Positions 1 through 7,060 of a DNA stretch of 18,166 bases are shown one piece after another (the stretch's first letter is position 1; every line of letters begins with the position of its first letter). Under the pieces are notes generated by a model. It was not told where the DNA came from. It worked only from the letters and a program-made list of their open reading frames with translations, and did no database searches. The stretch lies in NCBI GenBank assembly GCA_900551075.1, contig URVB01000061.1, positions 1 to 18,166 on the forward strand, in the 5' to 3' direction. Origin of the DNA: an uncultured Blautia sp. (GTDB taxonomy: Bacteria > Bacillota > Clostridia > Lachnospirales > Lachnospiraceae). The translations under genes were made by a program, and so were the position numbers.

Positions 1-1
1 G

Positions 2-217
2 CGTATTAACGCCATTTCTCCCACTATCATCCTGACAAAAATGGGAGAAATGAACTGGAACAACGAAAAAGGAGAGGCCTTTAAGCAGACTATTCCCTCC
101 AGACGCTTCGGTTATCCCGAGGAGGTTGCAGCCTGTGCCGTCTATCTGGCAAGTGATGCAGCAAGTCTGTTTAATGGTGCAAATATAGTTCTTGATGGAG
201 GTTTTACAATCTGCTGA
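2..217 (+). CDS. SDR-family sugar/polyol dehydrogenase, 3' end only
   Basis: The last 71 codons of a short-chain dehydrogenase/reductase run off the left edge. The visible part has the NAISPT segment that follows the catalytic Tyr/Lys region in SDRs, the PEEVA helix, and the typical end YLASDAASLFNGANIVLDGG. The INAISPT...LTKMG stretch and the final GGFTIC recall dicarbonyl/L-xylulose reductase-type SDRs, so a polyol/ketose oxidoreductase is my best reading; the substrate is inferred. The Rossmann glycine motif and the YxxxK site lie outside the window. A kinase gene follows 40 bases later on the same strand and then an aldolase, which suggests a catabolic operon in which this enzyme makes the ketose. 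Family assignment is firm; substrate is open. Confidence 0.85.
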   Translation, partial: RINAISPTIILTKMGEMNWNNEKGEAFKQTIPSRRFGYPEEVAACAVYLASDAASLFNGANIVLDGGFTIC

Positions 218-257
218 AATTAACATAAGAGCAGCAGGATGGAGGATGAAATAGGAC

Positions 258-1190
258 ATGATATTAACAGTAACAGCAAACGCTGCAATTGATAAACGAT
301 ATGTGGTGGGGGGATTTGAAGAGGGAAACGTAAATCGTGTTAAGACCTGTGTAGCAAATGCAGGAGGCAAGGGCTTAAATGTTTCCCGTGTGGCATCTAT
401 CGCAGGAGAAAAGGTAACGGCAACAGGTTTCCTTGGAGGGCATGCAGGGAAATTTATTGCTGAGCACATAGAGCAGTTTGGGGTAAAAAGTGAATTTGCA
501 TGGTGTGAGGGAGAAAGCCGTACCTGCATCAACATCTGGGATGAAGAAAAGAAAAAGCAAACAGAATTTCTGGAGCCGGGCTTTACGGTATCGGAGGAGG
601 ATTGTGACAGGCTTTTAAAAAAATATCAGGAGTGCCTTGAAGACTGCAAGGTAGTGACGATCTCCGGAAGTGTACCCAACGGTACGGGCTCCGGTCTTTA
701 CAAGGCACTGATTCGGGAAGCGAAAAATGCGGGAAAGCCGGTGCTTCTGGACACCAGTGGAAAGCTTCTGGAGGAGTGTCTGTGTGAAAAGCCTACGATG
801 ATTAAACCTAATATCGACGAGATTCGCCTGCTTATTGGGTGTCCCATGGAAGGACGTGAGGAGCTTTTAAGAGCAGCATACGAGCTTCATAAAAACGGAA
901 TCGAGTCTGTTGTTATTTCTCTGGGAGGGGACGGCTCTTTGGTTTCCTGTTTGGAAGGTGTGTACGATGTAAAGGTTCCCAGAATCGATGCAGTAAATAC
1001 AGTGGGCTGCGGAGATTCCATGATTGCAGGCTTTGCTGTGGGAAAATCCAGAGACCTTTCCATGGAGGAAACCATCCGCTTGGCCAGTGCTGTTTCTGCA
1101 GCAAATGCTATGAGAATGGAGAGCGGATTTTTCCTGATAGAGGATATGGAAGCAATTTTGCCCAAGGTACAGATAGATAAGATAAAGTAA
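258..1190 (+). CDS. PfkB-family sugar-phosphate kinase (1-phosphofructokinase / tagatose-6-phosphate kinase type)
   Basis: A 310-residue ribokinase/PfkB-family kinase, full length for the 1-phosphofructokinase (FruK/LacC) branch. It probably phosphorylates a ketose phosphate with ATP to give a ketose bisphosphate. Visible motifs are AGGKGLNVSRV (residues 35-45, sugar binding), KPNIDE (183-188), GGDG (223-226) and the catalytic anion-hole motif VGCGDSM (249-255), with Asp253 as the expected base. The usual GAGD is GCGD here. The ATG at 258 is preceded by GGAGG at 241-245, a rather long 12-base spacing. A class II ketose-bisphosphate aldolase starts 20 bases after its stop, which supports production of fructose- or tagatose-1,6-bisphosphate for immediate cleavage. 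FruK and LacC cannot be told apart from sequence alone. No PTS gene is visible. Confidence 0.88.
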   Translation: MILTVTANAAIDKRYVVGGFEEGNVNRVKTCVANAGGKGLNVSRVASIAGEKVTATGFLGGHAGKFIAEHIEQFGVKSEFAWCEGESRTCINIWDEEKKKQTEFLEPGFTVSEEDCDRLLKKYQECLEDCKVVTISGSVPNGTGSGLYKALIREAKNAGKPVLLDTSGKLLEECLCEKPTMIKPNIDEIRLLIGCPMEGREELLRAAYELHKNGIESVVISLGGDGSLVSCLEGVYDVKVPRIDAVNTVGCGDSMIAGFAVGKSRDLSMEETIRLASAVSAANAMRMESGFFLIEDMEAILPKVQIDKIK

Positions 1191-1210
1191 AAATGGGGAG
1201 GATACAAGAA

Positions 1211-2062
1211 ATGCCGTTAGTTACAATAAAGGAATTATTATTAAAGGCTCAGGAAGGGCATTATGCCATTGGTGCCTTCAACGTGGAAAATATGGAAATG
1301 GTACAGGCGGTGGTAGCTGCAGCTGAGGAACTGAAATCCCCGGTTATCATACAGACCACTCCTTCCACTGTAAAATATGCAGATGTAGAGTATTTCTATG
1401 CAAACGTAAAGGTTGCTGCAGAGAAGTCCTGTATTCCGGTAGTGATGCACTTAGACCATGGAAGCAGCTTTGACCTGGCTATGCGTGCCTTCCGTGCAGG
1501 TTACACCTCCATCATGATTGACGGCTCCCATGAGATTTTCGATGAGAATATCCGTATCACCAAATCGGTTGTAGATGCATGCCATCCTGCAGGTGTTCCC
1601 GTAGAGGCTGAACTTGGAAAGGTCGGCGGAAAAGAGGACGATTTAGAAGGTGGCGAGGGAAACCCCTATACCGTTCCATCTGAGGCAGTGGAATTTGTAA
1701 ATGCGACCGGCATTGATTCCCTGGCTGTTGCCATCGGTACTGCTCACGGCGTTTACAAGGAAACTCCAAGGCTTGATGTAGACCGCTTAAGTGAAATCCG
1801 CGAGGCGGTTTCCATCCCGTTAGTACTCCACGGTACCTCCGGTGTTCCAGATGACGCTGTTAGGGAGTGTATCAAGAGAGGCATCTGCAAGGTCAACTAC
1901 GCTACGGATCTTCGCATCGCCTTCTCCGAGGGCGTAAGAGAATTTCTTATTGCTAACCCTGAAGCCTTTGATCCGAAGAAGTACAGCGCTGTAGGGCGTG
2001 AGAAGGTAAAGGCCTATGTCATGTCCAAGATTAAGATTTGCGGAAGCGACGGAAAAGCCTGA
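1211..2062 (+). CDS. Class II ketose-bisphosphate aldolase (GatY/KbaY/Fba type)
   Basis: A 283-residue zinc-dependent aldolase that splits fructose- or tagatose-1,6-bisphosphate into dihydroxyacetone phosphate and glyceraldehyde 3-phosphate. Visible motifs: MHLDHG (79-84) with catalytic Asp82 and zinc ligand His83, IDGSH (103-107), EAELGKVGG (132-140), GTAHG (176-180) with zinc ligand His179, LVLHGTSG (204-211) with zinc ligand His207, and the phosphate-binding KVNYATDLR (227-235). I chose ATG 1211 because GGGGAGG at 1195-1201 sits 9 bases upstream; an ATG at 1193 in frame lies before that site and would lack one. Cotranscription with the PfkB kinase is likely. The TGA stop abuts directly the broken transporter fragment, so the natural downstream end of the operon may have been lost. 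Tagatose and fructose specificity cannot be separated by eye. Confidence 0.92.
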   Translation: MPLVTIKELLLKAQEGHYAIGAFNVENMEMVQAVVAAAEELKSPVIIQTTPSTVKYADVEYFYANVKVAAEKSCIPVVMHLDHGSSFDLAMRAFRAGYTSIMIDGSHEIFDENIRITKSVVDACHPAGVPVEAELGKVGGKEDDLEGGEGNPYTVPSEAVEFVNATGIDSLAVAIGTAHGVYKETPRLDVDRLSEIREAVSIPLVLHGTSGVPDDAVRECIKRGICKVNYATDLRIAFSEGVREFLIANPEAFDPKKYSAVGREKVKAYVMSKIKICGSDGKA

Positions 2063-2290
2063 TTTTTTGCAGGATCCTTGGCAGGAGTGACAACAGGTGC
2101 GCCCTGGCTATGCTATTATTATGCTGTACAGAATGGAATTGTCAGTATTGTCGTTCCGATTGACAAGCTGAGTATCGTTGTTTCTATTATGTTCTCTTAT
2201 CTGGTCTTTCACGAGAAGCTGTCAAAAAGGGCACTGTTCGGCTTGCTATTGATGATTGCTGGTACATTAGTGATGGCTTTGTTTGCCTGA
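2063..2290 (+). pseudogene. C-terminal remnant of an EamA/DMT-family transporter
   Basis: Starting at the base after the aldolase stop, an open frame gives about 75 residues matching the end of an EamA-domain (drug/metabolite transporter superfamily) permease: a WLCYYYAVQNG segment, VVPIDKLSIVVSIMFSYLVF, HEKLSKRA and a last hydrophobic helix LFGLLLMIAGTLVMALF. Single-domain EamA proteins are about 140 residues, so roughly the first half is missing. There is no ribosome binding site; the only in-frame start is a TTG at 2078 without a Shine-Dalgarno sequence. I read it as a truncated relic left by a deletion or rearrangement with its breakpoint at about 2062/2063. Its end meets the tail of the LysR remnant on the other strand. 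Confidence 0.7.
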
Positions 2291-2719
2291 TCTTTTCAGT
2301 AAGCTCTGACAAAAACAGTTTTACTGCCGGTGAGCAGGTCTGATATTTCTTTGTAACAATATACAGCTCCATCGTCAATTCCGGCACGATAGGGCGGAAG
2401 GTAAGATTCCGTCTGTCCGATTCGGCCACAAGCTTATCGAGGCATAAAGCGTAGCCCATTCCCTGCTCCACAAGAAAGGTTGCATTGTAAATCAGATTAA
2501 AGGTTGCAACAATGTTCAGTTTCTTATAATCGAGACCTTTCCAATCAATGGGATGATTGCCGGTTCAGGTTTGTAATTGGCAGGTCATAGAGCTCATCGA
2601 TGGAGAGGGTCTTTTTTTGTGAGCGCTGAGTCTTTCGGCATGGTGAGAACGAAAGTAGCCTGTATATTCATAGACAGATAATCGTAGTTGTCCAGCATGC
2701 GGGGCGCCAGCAGAATCAT
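2280..2719 (-). pseudogene. Frameshifted LysR-family regulator remnant (effector-binding domain only)
   Basis: Three frames on the minus strand join into the second half of a LysR effector-binding domain. Frame one starts near 2719 with MILLAPRMLDNYDYLSMN and stops at 2594-2596. Frame two (IDELYDLPITNL) stops at 2545-2547. Frame three continues as DWKGLDYKKLNIVATFNLIY, then VEQGMGYALCLDKLV, the hallmark region of this subgroup, and ends near 2280. At least two indels are therefore needed, and the N-terminal winged helix-turn-helix is absent because the sequence above 2719 looks unrelated. No function is expected. LysR genes often neighbour EamA transporters, so both relics may come from one lost locus; that link is inference. 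Confidence 0.75.
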
Positions 2720-2916
2720 TCTATGAAAACAACTATAAAAGCAGACAGTTATTGCTTAAAATAATTACTCAAAAACACTGTCAAGCGAAAATGAAAGTTT
2801 TTTTAAATTTAAAAAATTTGTTTTTTCATGTTTCCGATGGAAAATCGGGAGTCTGGGAATGAAAAGATATTTTTTTCATATATATTAGTGAAGTATAAAA
2901 TTATGGAGGAAACGGC
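2720..2916. other. AT-rich intergenic region upstream of the DUF6128-type gene
   Basis: About 200 bases with long A and T runs (for example 2800-2826) and a TATAAA at 2894-2899 that could serve as a -10 box, though no convincing -35 is placed 17 bases upstream. A short ATG-initiated frame at 2903 overlaps the GGAGGA ribosome binding site, is out of frame with the gene and ends after 32 codons; I do not regard it as a gene. Nothing else is recognisable. Confidence 0.35.
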
Positions 2917-4062
2917 TTGTCTGGATATCGGCGGTTTGTCGCATATGTATATGAATACCGGAAAGGAAAAAAAGAGAGTAATTGCGGCTTCATTAAAGTA
3001 GAGGTGAAGGAAAAACGGTGCGTAATGGAAGTGCATCTTCGATGCCCCGGTCTGACTCCGAAGGCAGAATGCAGGATTTATGGATTTATCAGAAATGCCG
3101 GACTGATGGACAGCTATCTTTTGGGAATCTGCAAGACGGGCGAGGGAAGTGCGGAATGTGTCCTGGAAACGGATGCTATGGATATGGGAGGTTCAGGCAT
3201 CTCCTTAGGAAGAATGGGCGGTATAATCCTGAAAACAGAAAGCGGCGCCTTTTTTGGAACTGAGTGGGATGATCAGCCCATACGGCCTGAGAATTTCCGG
3301 GAGGTCAGGCAAAAGGCCGAAGAGCCGGTAAGGGAAAGCGTGCCGCAGACGCGTTCTTCTGCGGAAGAAACAGAATCGATACCGGAAATGGATGAGGGAC
3401 CAGTTGAGGAGGACAAAGCAGCAAAAAAAGAACTGCCGGAAGTTCCGGAACAAGAAGAGGAGACGAAGCAGGAAAAACCTGATACAGAATCGGACATTGC
3501 GGATGCAGAGGTTGTAGAAGAACAGGAAGTGCCCGGAGAATTGAAAACAGAATCAGAGGTGACTTCACAATCTGTGCGCGGGCAGGAGTTGCCTGAGCCG
3601 CCCCTTGAGCCGGAGGAACGGAACGAAAGGCGGGAACGGGTATCCATGCCGGAGGAACGGAACGACAGGCAGGAACAGATGTCACCATCGCAGTCTCAGA
3701 AAATTTCCGGTTTTAAAGAAAATTGTAATTTCGGCAGCGCCTGCGAGGCGTTTGATGACGGTGAAATCATAAACTGCCGGAAAATTCAGATCAGGGATCT
3801 TTCGAGACTTCAGCACAGAGAATGTGCTCTGAGGAACAACCGTTTCCTGCTGTATGGATATTATAATTTCGGACATCTCCTGCTGGGAGAAAAATGCACA
3901 GGCGGTTACATACTGGGCGTGCCGGGCGGTTATGACCAGCAGGAACGGTTTATGGCAAATATGTTTGGATTTCCGTATTTTAAAGAAAGTAAGTTAATCG
4001 AGCTACCGAAGGGAAGAGGCGGTTATTGGTACCGCTTAATCAATGCCCCGAATTTCCACTAA
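2917..4062 (+). CDS. DUF6128-type protein of unknown function with acidic linker
   Basis: A 381-residue protein with no known activity. The N-terminal globular part (about 1-130) begins SGYRRFVAYVYEYRKGKK and ends near FFGTEWDDQPIRPENF. The C-terminal part (about 255-381) has YNFGHLLLGE, YILGVPGGYDQQERFMANMF and a final WYRLINAPNF. From memory this pattern matches Lachnospiraceae proteins called DUF6128. In between lies a long Glu/Pro-rich low-complexity linker (about 130-255), including two near-copies of PEERNxRxE (bases about 3613-3672). No signal peptide or membrane helix is evident. The start is TTG 2917, with GGAGGA at 2905-2910 six bases upstream. It ends 27 bases inside the convergent activase gene. 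Family call is moderate; function is unknown. Confidence 0.75.
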   Translation: MSGYRRFVAYVYEYRKGKKESNCGFIKVEVKEKRCVMEVHLRCPGLTPKAECRIYGFIRNAGLMDSYLLGICKTGEGSAECVLETDAMDMGGSGISLGRMGGIILKTESGAFFGTEWDDQPIRPENFREVRQKAEEPVRESVPQTRSSAEETESIPEMDEGPVEEDKAAKKELPEVPEQEEETKQEKPDTESDIADAEVVEEQEVPGELKTESEVTSQSVRGQELPEPPLEPEERNERRERVSMPEERNDRQEQMSPSQSQKISGFKENCNFGSACEAFDDGEIINCRKIQIRDLSRLQHRECALRNNRFLLYGYYNFGHLLLGEKCTGGYILGVPGGYDQQERFMANMFGFPYFKESKLIELPKGRGGYWYRLINAPNFH

Positions 4063-4731
4063 AGGAATATATTTATGGAGGATGCTCCGGAAATGTTCCA
4101 GCTCCTCAAGGGAATAGCTGCTGAATCCAGGCTGCAAAACCTCTTCTGAGTCTTTGTATGCCTGGAGATAGTAGGCTTTTGCACCCTTTAGCCATTGTCC
4201 GATCTCTATAAAATCTTTTTCATTGTGGAGTTCCCTGATTACGGTTGTACGGAATTCATAATCTAAATTTCCCTTTAATAAAAAGTCAGCGGTTTCATAA
4301 ACAGAATCCATATCCGGATAGCGCAGTCCGGTAAGCGTTCCGTAGTTGTCTGGAGCTGCCTTGATGTCCATGGCAATTTTGTCAACCAGTCCGTCTTGTA
4401 CGACTGACTTTATGGTATAGGGTCTGGAGCCGTTGGTATCCAGCTTGATATCGTATCCCAGTTCACGGATTTTCCCGAGAAAATCGGGCAGCTCAGGAGA
4501 AAGAGTTGGCTCCCCGCCCGTAATACATACTCCTTCCAGAATGCCTTTCCGCTTTTGCAGAAATTCCAGTACCTCTCTTTCCGGGATTTCCGGTTCATTG
4601 GCAGCATGAAGCACCAGGGAGCTGTTGTGACAAAACGGGCAGCGGAAATTACAGCTTCCAAGAAAAACAGTGGCCGCGACCTTGCCGGGGTAATCCAGCA
4701 GCGTTGTTTTATTCAGACCGCAGATCTTCAT
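4036..4731 (-). CDS. nrdG: Radical SAM anaerobic ribonucleotide reductase activating protein (NrdG2 type)
   Basis: A 231-residue radical S-adenosylmethionine enzyme. Such activases use a [4Fe-4S] cluster and SAM to place a glycyl radical on an anaerobic partner, here probably class III ribonucleotide reductase. The N-terminus has GLNKTTLLDYPGKVAATVFL followed by the cluster motif CNFRCPFC (Cys27, Cys31, Cys34), then the SAM-binding TGGEPT (71-76) and DTNG further on. It is longer than classical NrdG (about 155-170 residues) and fits the NrdG2/PflA-like group. AGGAG lies 9 bases before the ATG. No nrdD is in the window, so the partner is inferred. Its 3' end overlaps the DUF6128-type gene by 27 bases, and its promoter is divergent from tadA. 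Confidence 0.85.
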   Translation of the reverse strand: MKICGLNKTTLLDYPGKVAATVFLGSCNFRCPFCHNSSLVLHAANEPEIPEREVLEFLQKRKGILEGVCITGGEPTLSPELPDFLGKIRELGYDIKLDTNGSRPYTIKSVVQDGLVDKIAMDIKAAPDNYGTLTGLRYPDMDSVYETADFLLKGNLDYEFRTTVIRELHNEKDFIEIGQWLKGAKAYYLQAYKDSEEVLQPGFSSYSLEELEHFRSILHKYIPLVEIRGID

Positions 4732-4763
4732 ATGGGGCGTCTCCTCTCATTGTAGTTGATTCT

Positions 4764-4792
4764 ATTTTAGTTTCTGCCCGTTGATTTTGCAA
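4764..4792 (-). promoter_or_regulatory. Predicted sigma-A promoter of the NrdG-type gene
   Basis: Read on the minus strand: TTGCAA (plus positions 4787-4792), a 17-base spacer and TAAAAT (4764-4769), about 33 bases before the start codon. It interleaves with the divergent tadA promoter, so the two polymerase sites overlap. Confidence 0.5.
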
Positions 4793-4809
4793 TCCTAATT
4801 TCATATAAT
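4781..4809 (+). promoter_or_regulatory. Predicted sigma-A promoter of tadA
   Basis: TTGATT (4781-4786), a 17-base spacer and a perfect TATAAT (4804-4809). The start codon is 93 bases downstream. Its -35 box lies next to the -35 of the minus-strand promoter. Confidence 0.65.
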
Positions 4810-4902
4810 GGACGATAAGCAACGGATGCAGATTCGAAAGTATGTGAACCGGCATTCAAAGCGAAGAAGGAAACAGATACAAATGAACAGGGAGGCGTTT
4901 TT

Positions 4903-5421
4903 GTGACAGAACAGGAGCGGTTTATGAAAGAAGCAATCCGTCAGGCGGGAAAGGCCCGTGCTTTGGACGAGGTGCCGATTGGCTGCGTGATTGTTTCGGA
5001 GGGGAAAATTATTGCCCGTGGATATAACAGACGTAATACAGATAAAAACACCTTATCTCATGCGGAATTGAATGCAATCCGTAAAGCAAGCAGAAAGCTG
5101 GGAGACTGGAGGCTGGAGGGATGTACCATGTATGTGACGCTGGAACCGTGTCAGATGTGTGCAGGGGCGCTCGTTCAATCCAGAATTGATGAGGTGGTGG
5201 TGGGAAGCATGAATCCAAAAGCAGGCTGTGCGGGGTCAGTGCTGAATCTTTTGGAAATGGAAGGCTTTAACCATAAGGTAAAAATAACCAGAGGGATATT
5301 GGAAGAAGAATGTTCCCAAATGTTGTCTGATTTCTTTAAAGAGCTGAGAGAGAAGAAAAAGCAGCGGAAGGAAGCTTTGCGCAGGGCGGCTGCAGAAGAA
5401 AAAAAGGATACTGCCGTTTGA
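4903..5421 (+). CDS. tadA: tRNA-specific adenosine deaminase
   Basis: A 172-residue cytidine/deoxycytidylate deaminase-fold enzyme that converts A34 of tRNA-Arg(ACG) to inosine. The zinc site is complete: HAE (His53, catalytic Glu55) and PCQMC (Cys83, Cys86); the flanking DEVPIGCVIV and SRIDEVVVGSMNPKAG are typical of TadA. The last 25 or so residues form a very basic, then acidic, low-complexity tail. The start is GTG at 4903, with GGAGG at 4891-4895 seven bases upstream. The stop codon lies in the loop of a terminator hairpin, so the coding 3' end doubles as terminator. In Bacillus this gene (yaaJ) is followed by the SRP RNA and dnaX; here the SRP RNA follows on the opposite strand. Confidence 0.95.
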   Translation: MTEQERFMKEAIRQAGKARALDEVPIGCVIVSEGKIIARGYNRRNTDKNTLSHAELNAIRKASRKLGDWRLEGCTMYVTLEPCQMCAGALVQSRIDEVVVGSMNPKAGCAGSVLNLLEMEGFNHKVKITRGILEEECSQMLSDFFKELREKKKQRKEALRRAAAEEKKDTAV

Positions 5422-5447
5422 CAGTATCCCTTGATTTTTCTTTTTTG
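5399..5447. terminator. Bidirectional terminator between tadA and the SRP RNA
   Basis: A perfect 8-base-pair stem, GGATACTG (5406-5413) with CAGTATCC (5422-5429), loop of 8 bases holding the tadA TGA. Reading +, it is followed by cttgatttttctttttt. Reading -, it is followed by seven T's, so it can end both tadA and the converging SRP RNA transcript. Confidence 0.75.
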
Positions 5448-5706
5448 CGCGCCGCACTTCGAAATGCACTCACAGACGTTACCTTTACAGTTAACTCGGT
5501 CCAGGCACCCTTACGGCACACAGGAGCTTCTGCTTAGTGCTGCTGCATTCCTGCCCTGACACGATTCACAGATTCCTGTTGCGTAAGACCCAAACGTCAA
5601 CGCCACTTATAAAGGGCAGCTCCACAAGGAACAGTCCTCGGATTGGCATCACCCCTGCTGTAGCGGATTGCAGGTACAGGGCACCGCTAACTCCCCGGCT
5701 GCGCGG
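5447..5706 (-). ncRNA. ffs: Signal recognition particle RNA, large Gram-positive type (Alu and S domains)
   Basis: The minus strand reads as a large bacterial SRP RNA of about 260 nt. It starts near GCGCAGCCGGGGAGTTAGCGG, then GGTGCCCTGTACC and the GCAATCCGCTACAGCAGGGG Alu-domain segment. Further on comes the S domain with GTCAGGGCAGGAATGCAGCA, the equivalent of the conserved GGUCAGGUCCGGAAGGAAGCAGC Ffh-binding helix 8. The 3' end GTGCGGCGCGC can pair with the 5' end. A consensus promoter sits just upstream and a terminator just downstream. The RNA binds Ffh and, through the Alu domain, modulates elongation during membrane targeting. End positions are estimates within several bases. It is convergent with tadA and divergent from the phosphofructokinase gene. 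Confidence 0.9.
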
Positions 5707-5711
5707 AATTA

Positions 5712-5740
5712 AGTATAGACGGTTTTGGGGATTTTGTCAA
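5712..5740 (-). promoter_or_regulatory. Consensus sigma-A promoter of the SRP RNA
   Basis: Minus strand: perfect TTGACA (plus 5735-5740), 17-base spacer, TATACT (plus 5712-5717). Transcription should start near 5705, matching the RNA 5' end deduced from structure. Confidence 0.85.
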
Positions 5741-5850
5741 GCGCAGCCTGTGAATAATTCATAATTCTATGAATCATTTATCATATGATGAAGGCAAAAG
5801 GAGCCCGGAATAAGATGAAAGTGAAAAAGTAAGAAGCATTTTATTTCCTA
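5741..5850. other. Intergenic control region between the divergent SRP RNA and pfkA promoters
   Basis: This stretch has no convincing gene. It holds an inverted repeat ATTCATA-attc-TATGAAT (5757-5774) and a 10-base palindrome ATCATATGAT (5780-5790 region), placed between the two divergent promoters. They could be operators, but no regulator can be named. Confidence 0.3.
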
Positions 5851-5880
5851 TTGCGGGAGTCGGGTAAAATATTATATAAT
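5851..5880 (+). promoter_or_regulatory. Predicted promoter of the phosphofructokinase gene
   Basis: TTGCGG (5851-5856), 18-base spacer, perfect TATAAT (5875-5880). The start codon is 53 bases downstream. Confidence 0.6.
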
Positions 5881-5932
5881 AAATCCATAAGTAAGGCAAA
5901 AAACTTAAAAGAAAGCGAAGTGGGGTGCAATT

Positions 5933-7015
5933 ATGATTAAGAGAATCGGTTTATTGACAAGCGGCGGCGATTGTCAGGCATTAAATGCAACGATGCGCGG
6001 TGTAGTAAAGGGTCTGTCGAATTCCCTTGATGACCTGGAGGTATATGGATTTGACGATGGATATAAAGGCTTGATTTACGGCAAATACCGTATGCTTACT
6101 TCCAGAGATTTTTCCGGTATTCTGACACAGGGCGGAACAATCCTTGGTACTTCACGCCAGCCGTTTAAGCTGATGCGCGTGCCGGATGAGAAGGGGCTGG
6201 ACAAAGTAGAGGCTATGAAGCAGACGTATTATAAGCTCTGTCTGGATTGCCTGGTTATTCTCGGCGGAAATGGAACTCAGAAAACAGCAAATCTGCTGAG
6301 AGAAGAAGGCCTGAACATCATTCACCTTCCGAAGACCATTGACAACGATATTTTTGGAACGGATATGACCTTCGGATTCCAGAGCGCGGTAAATATCGCA
6401 ACAAATGCAATTGACTGTATTCACACAACGGCGGCATCCCACGGACGTGTATTTATTGTAGAAATTATGGGACATAAGGTCGGAAGCCTGACTCTCCATG
6501 CAGGTCTTGCAGGCGGTGCGGACATCATCTTGATTCCGGAAATTCCGTATGATATCAAGAAAGTCGGAGAAGCTATTAAAAAACGTAACAAGGCAGGTAA
6601 GAGATTTACGATTCTTGCAGTGGCAGAAGGTGCTATTTCCAAAGAAGATGCAAAGCTTTCCAAGAAAAAATACAAAGAAAAACTGGAAGCCAGAGCAAAG
6701 AAATATCCGTCTGTATCATATGAGATTGCAGATGAGATATTCAAAGAGACTGGAAGCGAAGTGCGTGTTACAGTTCCCGGACATACACAGAGAGGCGGCG
6801 AGCCGTGTGCATATGACCGGGTGCTTTCCACGAGGATCGGCGCCGGTGCCGCAGAGGCTATTCTGGATGAAGAATACGGCATTATGGTCGGCATCGTAAA
6901 CGGCAAGATCAAACGTGTTCCGCTTGCGGAATGTGCGGGTAAGCTGAAAATGGTATCTCCGAAAGACCAGACTGTCAAGGCTGCGAAGCAGATTGGAATC
7001 AGCTTTGGTGATTGA
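5933..7015 (+). CDS. pfkA: 6-phosphofructokinase, PfkA family, divergent active site
   Basis: A 360-residue PfkA-family kinase that phosphorylates fructose 6-phosphate to fructose 1,6-bisphosphate. Visible motifs: TSGGDCQALN (9-18), GGTILGTSRQPF (67-78), the donor loop GGNGT (111-115), PKTIDND (133-139; Asp137 is the likely base) and EIMGHKVG. Compared with E. coli PfkA, the GGDGS aspartate is Asn here, PGTIDND is PKTIDND, and the MGR arginine is His. The retained glycine at the position equivalent to Gly104 favours ATP, while the Lys in PKTIDND occurs in pyrophosphate-dependent and some ATP-dependent enzymes, so the donor is not settled. It has its own promoter and a weak ribosome binding site (tggggtg at 5921-5927). 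It is inserted between the SRP RNA and dnaX. Confidence 0.9.
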   Translation: MIKRIGLLTSGGDCQALNATMRGVVKGLSNSLDDLEVYGFDDGYKGLIYGKYRMLTSRDFSGILTQGGTILGTSRQPFKLMRVPDEKGLDKVEAMKQTYYKLCLDCLVILGGNGTQKTANLLREEGLNIIHLPKTIDNDIFGTDMTFGFQSAVNIATNAIDCIHTTAASHGRVFIVEIMGHKVGSLTLHAGLAGGADIILIPEIPYDIKKVGEAIKKRNKAGKRFTILAVAEGAISKEDAKLSKKKYKEKLEARAKKYPSVSYEIADEIFKETGSEVRVTVPGHTQRGGEPCAYDRVLSTRIGAGAAEAILDEEYGIMVGIVNGKIKRVPLAECAGKLKMVSPKDQTVKAAKQIGISFGD

Positions 7016-7034
7016 TGAAAGGCATTTGATAAAA

Positions 7035-7060
7035 CCGCCGCGGGATTTTTCCTGCGGCGG
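7035..7060. terminator. Strong GC hairpin after pfkA, lacking a U-tract
   Basis: A 10-base-pair stem with one G-U pair: CCGCCGCGGG (7035-7044) with CCTGCGGCGG (7051-7060), loop attttt. It lies 20 bases after the pfkA stop. The downstream cttaatgag is not U-rich, so termination may be partial and allow read-through into dnaX; it could also stabilise the pfkA mRNA 3' end. Confidence 0.5.

Noticed and set aside
2187..2471. 94-codon minus-strand frame taken as an intact gene
   Set aside because: It is only the last frame of the broken LysR remnant; its ATG is an internal methionine and its end runs through the EamA fragment.
3273..3688. Two Ser/Pro-rich minus-strand frames opposite the acidic linker of the DUF6128-type gene
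   Set aside because: Antisense of Glu/Pro codons naturally yields Ser/Pro/Leu-rich open frames; no start signal.
5537..5764. 75-codon plus-strand frame in the tadA-pfkA gap
   Set aside because: It lies over the SRP RNA and its promoter; the protein-like reading is a shadow of the RNA gene.
5785..5832. ATG frame of 15-16 codons, Lys/Arg-rich, between the SRP RNA and pfkA promoters
   Set aside because: No Shine-Dalgarno sequence, and it ends before the pfkA promoter; too short and unsupported, unlike the paired mini-ORFs near 11850.
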